A DNA stretch of 64,000 nucleotides from Nostoc sp. TCL26-01 (GTDB taxonomy: Bacteria; Cyanobacteriota; Cyanobacteriia; Cyanobacteriales; Nostocaceae). Location of the stretch: assembly GCF_013393945.1 (NCBI RefSeq), contig NZ_CP040297.1, positions 4,372,001 to 4,436,000 of the forward strand, read 5' to 3'. The number at the start of each line of letters is the position of its first letter. Position 1 is the first letter of the stretch. Positions 62,044 to 64,000 of this stretch are shown piece after piece. The notes under the pieces were generated by a model. The model did not search any database. It was not told the DNA's origin and was given only the letters and a program-made list of their open reading frames with translations. The position numbers and the translations under genes were made by a program.

Positions 62044-63417
62044 TCATTTCCCATGATGTGTGCCACCATACCACTTCAACAAAACTCGTGCTAGCTTCTG
62101 GGGGTTATGACGGACAAAACCAGTCTCATCTTCGTATAAAACGTTAGCTAAGACAACTCTTCTGCCTAGTTGGGATACAGCTTCTCGATCGAAGAAAACA
62201 GGATGGGAATTTTGTTGGGCATAGCGGATGAGTGATTGAGCCGAGGGAGATTTTTTGTGTACTAGTACAGCATCAAACAGTTGTCTTTGCCCACAAGCAT
62301 TGTCAATAGCGCGGATGTGGTCAGCAACAGTATAGCCTTGAGTTTCCCCTGGTTGGGTCATGATATTGCAGACATAAATGCGGGGGGCTTGTGTTTCGGC
62401 GATCGCATCAGCAATTTCTGTCACCAGTAAGTTAGGAATCAAACTAGTATAAAGACTACCAGGGCCAATAATAATGTAATCAGCTTCTTTAATCGCCTTA
62501 ATCGCTGCTGGCAAAGCTGGAGGGTTGGCAGGAAAGCAGCCAATTTTCACAATTTTACCACCAGCCTTGGGAATGCTAGATTCACCCTCAATCCGGCGAC
62601 CATCGGCTAAATCTGCCCAGAGACGCACATCACTCAACGTTGCAGGCAAAACCTGTCCTCGCACCGCCAACACCTTAGAACTAGCCGCCACAGCCTGTTC
62701 CAAGTCACCAGTGATCTCACTCATCGCTGTTAAGAACAAATTGCCAAAACTATGGCCTGTCAATCCATCCCCAGCCCGAAAGCGATATTGAAATAATTCT
62801 GTTAATAACTTTTCCTCATCTGCCAAAGCTGCTAAACAATTGCGAATATCTCCTGGTGGTAAAACACCAAACTCCTGACGCAATCGCCCAGAAGATCCAC
62901 CATCATCAGCTACCGTCACGATCGCTGTAATATTAGCACTATAGGTTTTTAACCCTCTGAGTAATGTAGACAGTCCTGTACCGCCACCAATGACAACTAT
63001 TTTTGGCCCCCGATACAATCGACGATGGGCTAACAAGACATCAATTAATTCTTCTTCCGCATCTGCTGGTCTTAGTACCTGAGTGATGGAACCGACGGTG
63101 CGCGTCTGTCCCCACAAAAGTAACAACAGACCACCCAAAATCACTAAAGGGCCGCTGATATAGTTGGGTAAAATGTTGGCTATGGCTCCTAAAAAACCCC
63201 TAATCAACTCCAACATCCAAAAAATTGGGGTCAGCTTTACCCAAATAGCTAACCCCAGAATGGCCAAAAGCACACCCCCAACACTAATCAATAACCAACG
63301 TTTAATCGATAGTCCAGGGGATAACCATTTGAACCACTGGTTCACCCGATAGGAAGTTCGACTGCGGGACTGTTGTTGCAGCGCGTGGAGTGCTTGTCTG
63401 AGAAACCCGATTGACAT
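62044..63417 (-). CDS. YvcK/CofD-like gluconeogenesis factor
   Basis: From ATG 63417 the protein has 457 residues (a TTG at 63441 adds eight). The N-terminus carries two hydrophobic helices (LLISVGGVLLAILGLAIW and a second near 85-110), as in cyanobacterial YvcK. The main domain has VVIGGGTGLSTLLRGLKTYS, VTVADDGGSSGRLRQEFG, LPPGDIRNCLAAL and LTGHSFGNLFL. YvcK proteins bind UDP-sugars and set carbon flow and cell shape. It is divergent from ruvC with 173 bp between starts. Confidence 0.88.
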   Translation of the reverse strand: MSIGFLRQALHALQQQSRSRTSYRVNQWFKWLSPGLSIKRWLLISVGGVLLAILGLAIWVKLTPIFWMLELIRGFLGAIANILPNYISGPLVILGGLLLLLWGQTRTVGSITQVLRPADAEEELIDVLLAHRRLYRGPKIVVIGGGTGLSTLLRGLKTYSANITAIVTVADDGGSSGRLRQEFGVLPPGDIRNCLAALADEEKLLTELFQYRFRAGDGLTGHSFGNLFLTAMSEITGDLEQAVAASSKVLAVRGQVLPATLSDVRLWADLADGRRIEGESSIPKAGGKIVKIGCFPANPPALPAAIKAIKEADYIIIGPGSLYTSLIPNLLVTEIADAIAETQAPRIYVCNIMTQPGETQGYTVADHIRAIDNACGQRQLFDAVLVHKKSPSAQSLIRYAQQNSHPVFFDREAVSQLGRRVVLANVLYEDETGFVRHNPQKLARVLLKWYGGTHHGK

Positions 63418-63590
63418 ACCTGATTTGGAGCCGTGGTACAAACAATAAATAACAGAAAACGTACACTAACTGGTTTTAACACCAAGCATGAAGTTATGGA
63501 ATCAAGAATTCCATCTAGACTAGAAGCAAGTCATCAAATTTGCCAGTGTTATCTAAAAAACTATAACTTGGCTTGGTAAACGAGAATTTA

Positions 63591-64000
63591 ATGGAAAAAC
63601 GAATTTTAGGATTAGATCCCGGACTCGCAATTCTAGGCTTTGGGGCAATTACTTACAAAACCAGCCCCACCCAAATACAGGGTACAACAGTAAATACCTT
63701 GGATTTTGGAGTGATCAGCACCTCAGCAGATATGGAAGTAGGACAACGGTTGTGTATTTTGTTCGATGACTTGCACACCCTGATTGACAATATACAACCA
63801 GATTTGGTTGCAATTGAAAAACTCTTCTTCTATCGTATGTCAAGTACTATCCTTGTGGCACAAGCTAGAGGTGTACTTATGTTAGTCTTGGCACAGCACA
63901 ATTTACCCTATGTGGAATTCACCCCAGCTCAAATTAAACAAGCTTTAACAGGTTACGGTAATGCTGATAAAGCAGAAGTGCAAGAGGCGGTAGCACGAGA
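63591..64000 (+). CDS. ruvC: Holliday-junction resolvase RuvC (3' end outside window)
   Basis: The frame is open to the right edge; 136 residues are visible. It shows the catalytic Asp in ILGLDPGLAILGFG, then the second acidic residue in DLVAIEKLFFYRMSSTILVA, then AQARGVLMLVLAQ and TPAQIKQALTGYGNADKAEV. RuvC cuts Holliday junctions in recombination with RuvAB. The gene starts at ATG 63591 and continues beyond base 64000. Confidence 0.94.
   Translation, partial: MEKRILGLDPGLAILGFGAITYKTSPTQIQGTTVNTLDFGVISTSADMEVGQRLCILFDDLHTLIDNIQPDLVAIEKLFFYRMSSTILVAQARGVLMLVLAQHNLPYVEFTPAQIKQALTGYGNADKAEVQEAVAR

Overview
The window comes from a cyanobacterium, most likely a filamentous heterocyst-forming type of the Nostoc/Anabaena group. 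Evidence: very frequent GCGATCGC (HIP1) octamers; heptamer repeats of the AATAGGC and GGTTACA type; cyanobacterial families (Ycf20/DUF565, Ycf23/DUF561, D-glycerate 3-kinase, SLH-OprB porin); and PEP-CTERM proteins. Genus is inferred; no marker gene fixes it.

Region 1 (1-26.1 kb) looks like an accessory island. It opens with the end of cas1 and a complete cas2 (no CRISPR array is in the window), then a RelE/ParE-like protein, a small helix-turn-helix protein and a belt of broken genes: an IS701-like transposase remnant, an IS4-family fragment and the C-terminus of a filamentous-haemagglutinin-like protein. A single 19.8 kb gene (3306-23072) follows. It encodes a 6588-residue repeat protein with RTX-like calcium-binding and beta-strand repeats, and next to it lies an exported HAF-repeat protein whose 3' end runs into IS debris. 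The region ends with a tyrosine recombinase beside tRNA-Phe, the usual layout of a tRNA-integrated island whose other end lies to the left of the window.

Region 2 (26.2-31.7 kb) is a zinc-uptake locus: ZnuB permease, an SmtB-type repressor on the opposite strand, ZnuC ATPase, ZnuA binding protein and a divergent SLH/OprB porin. A near-consensus Zur box lies between znuA and the porin. Together they would move zinc across the outer membrane, periplasm and inner membrane.

Region 3 (31.7-64 kb) is mostly single housekeeping and signalling genes separated by repeat-filled spacers: a PEP-CTERM protein, a hybrid histidine kinase with a LOV-like domain coupled to a GGDEF response regulator, glycerate kinase, Ycf20, a Ser/Thr kinase, MsrA, a FetB-like permease, a DegT aminotransferase, Ycf23, a PhnD-like binding protein paired with a histidine kinase, a DUF6881-like protein, a TPR protein, a family 4 uracil-DNA glycosylase, an M15 peptidase, TldD, S-adenosylhomocysteinase, an MscS channel, TrhO, tRNA-Ala, TsaE, a YvcK/CofD-like protein and the start of ruvC.

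The spacers carry several small MITE-like elements. One pair, at 31710 and 49689, is 154 bp in both copies, has TNA target duplications, and carries an internal hairpin whose arms changed in a compensated way. All family names rest on reading motifs by eye; no database search was run.
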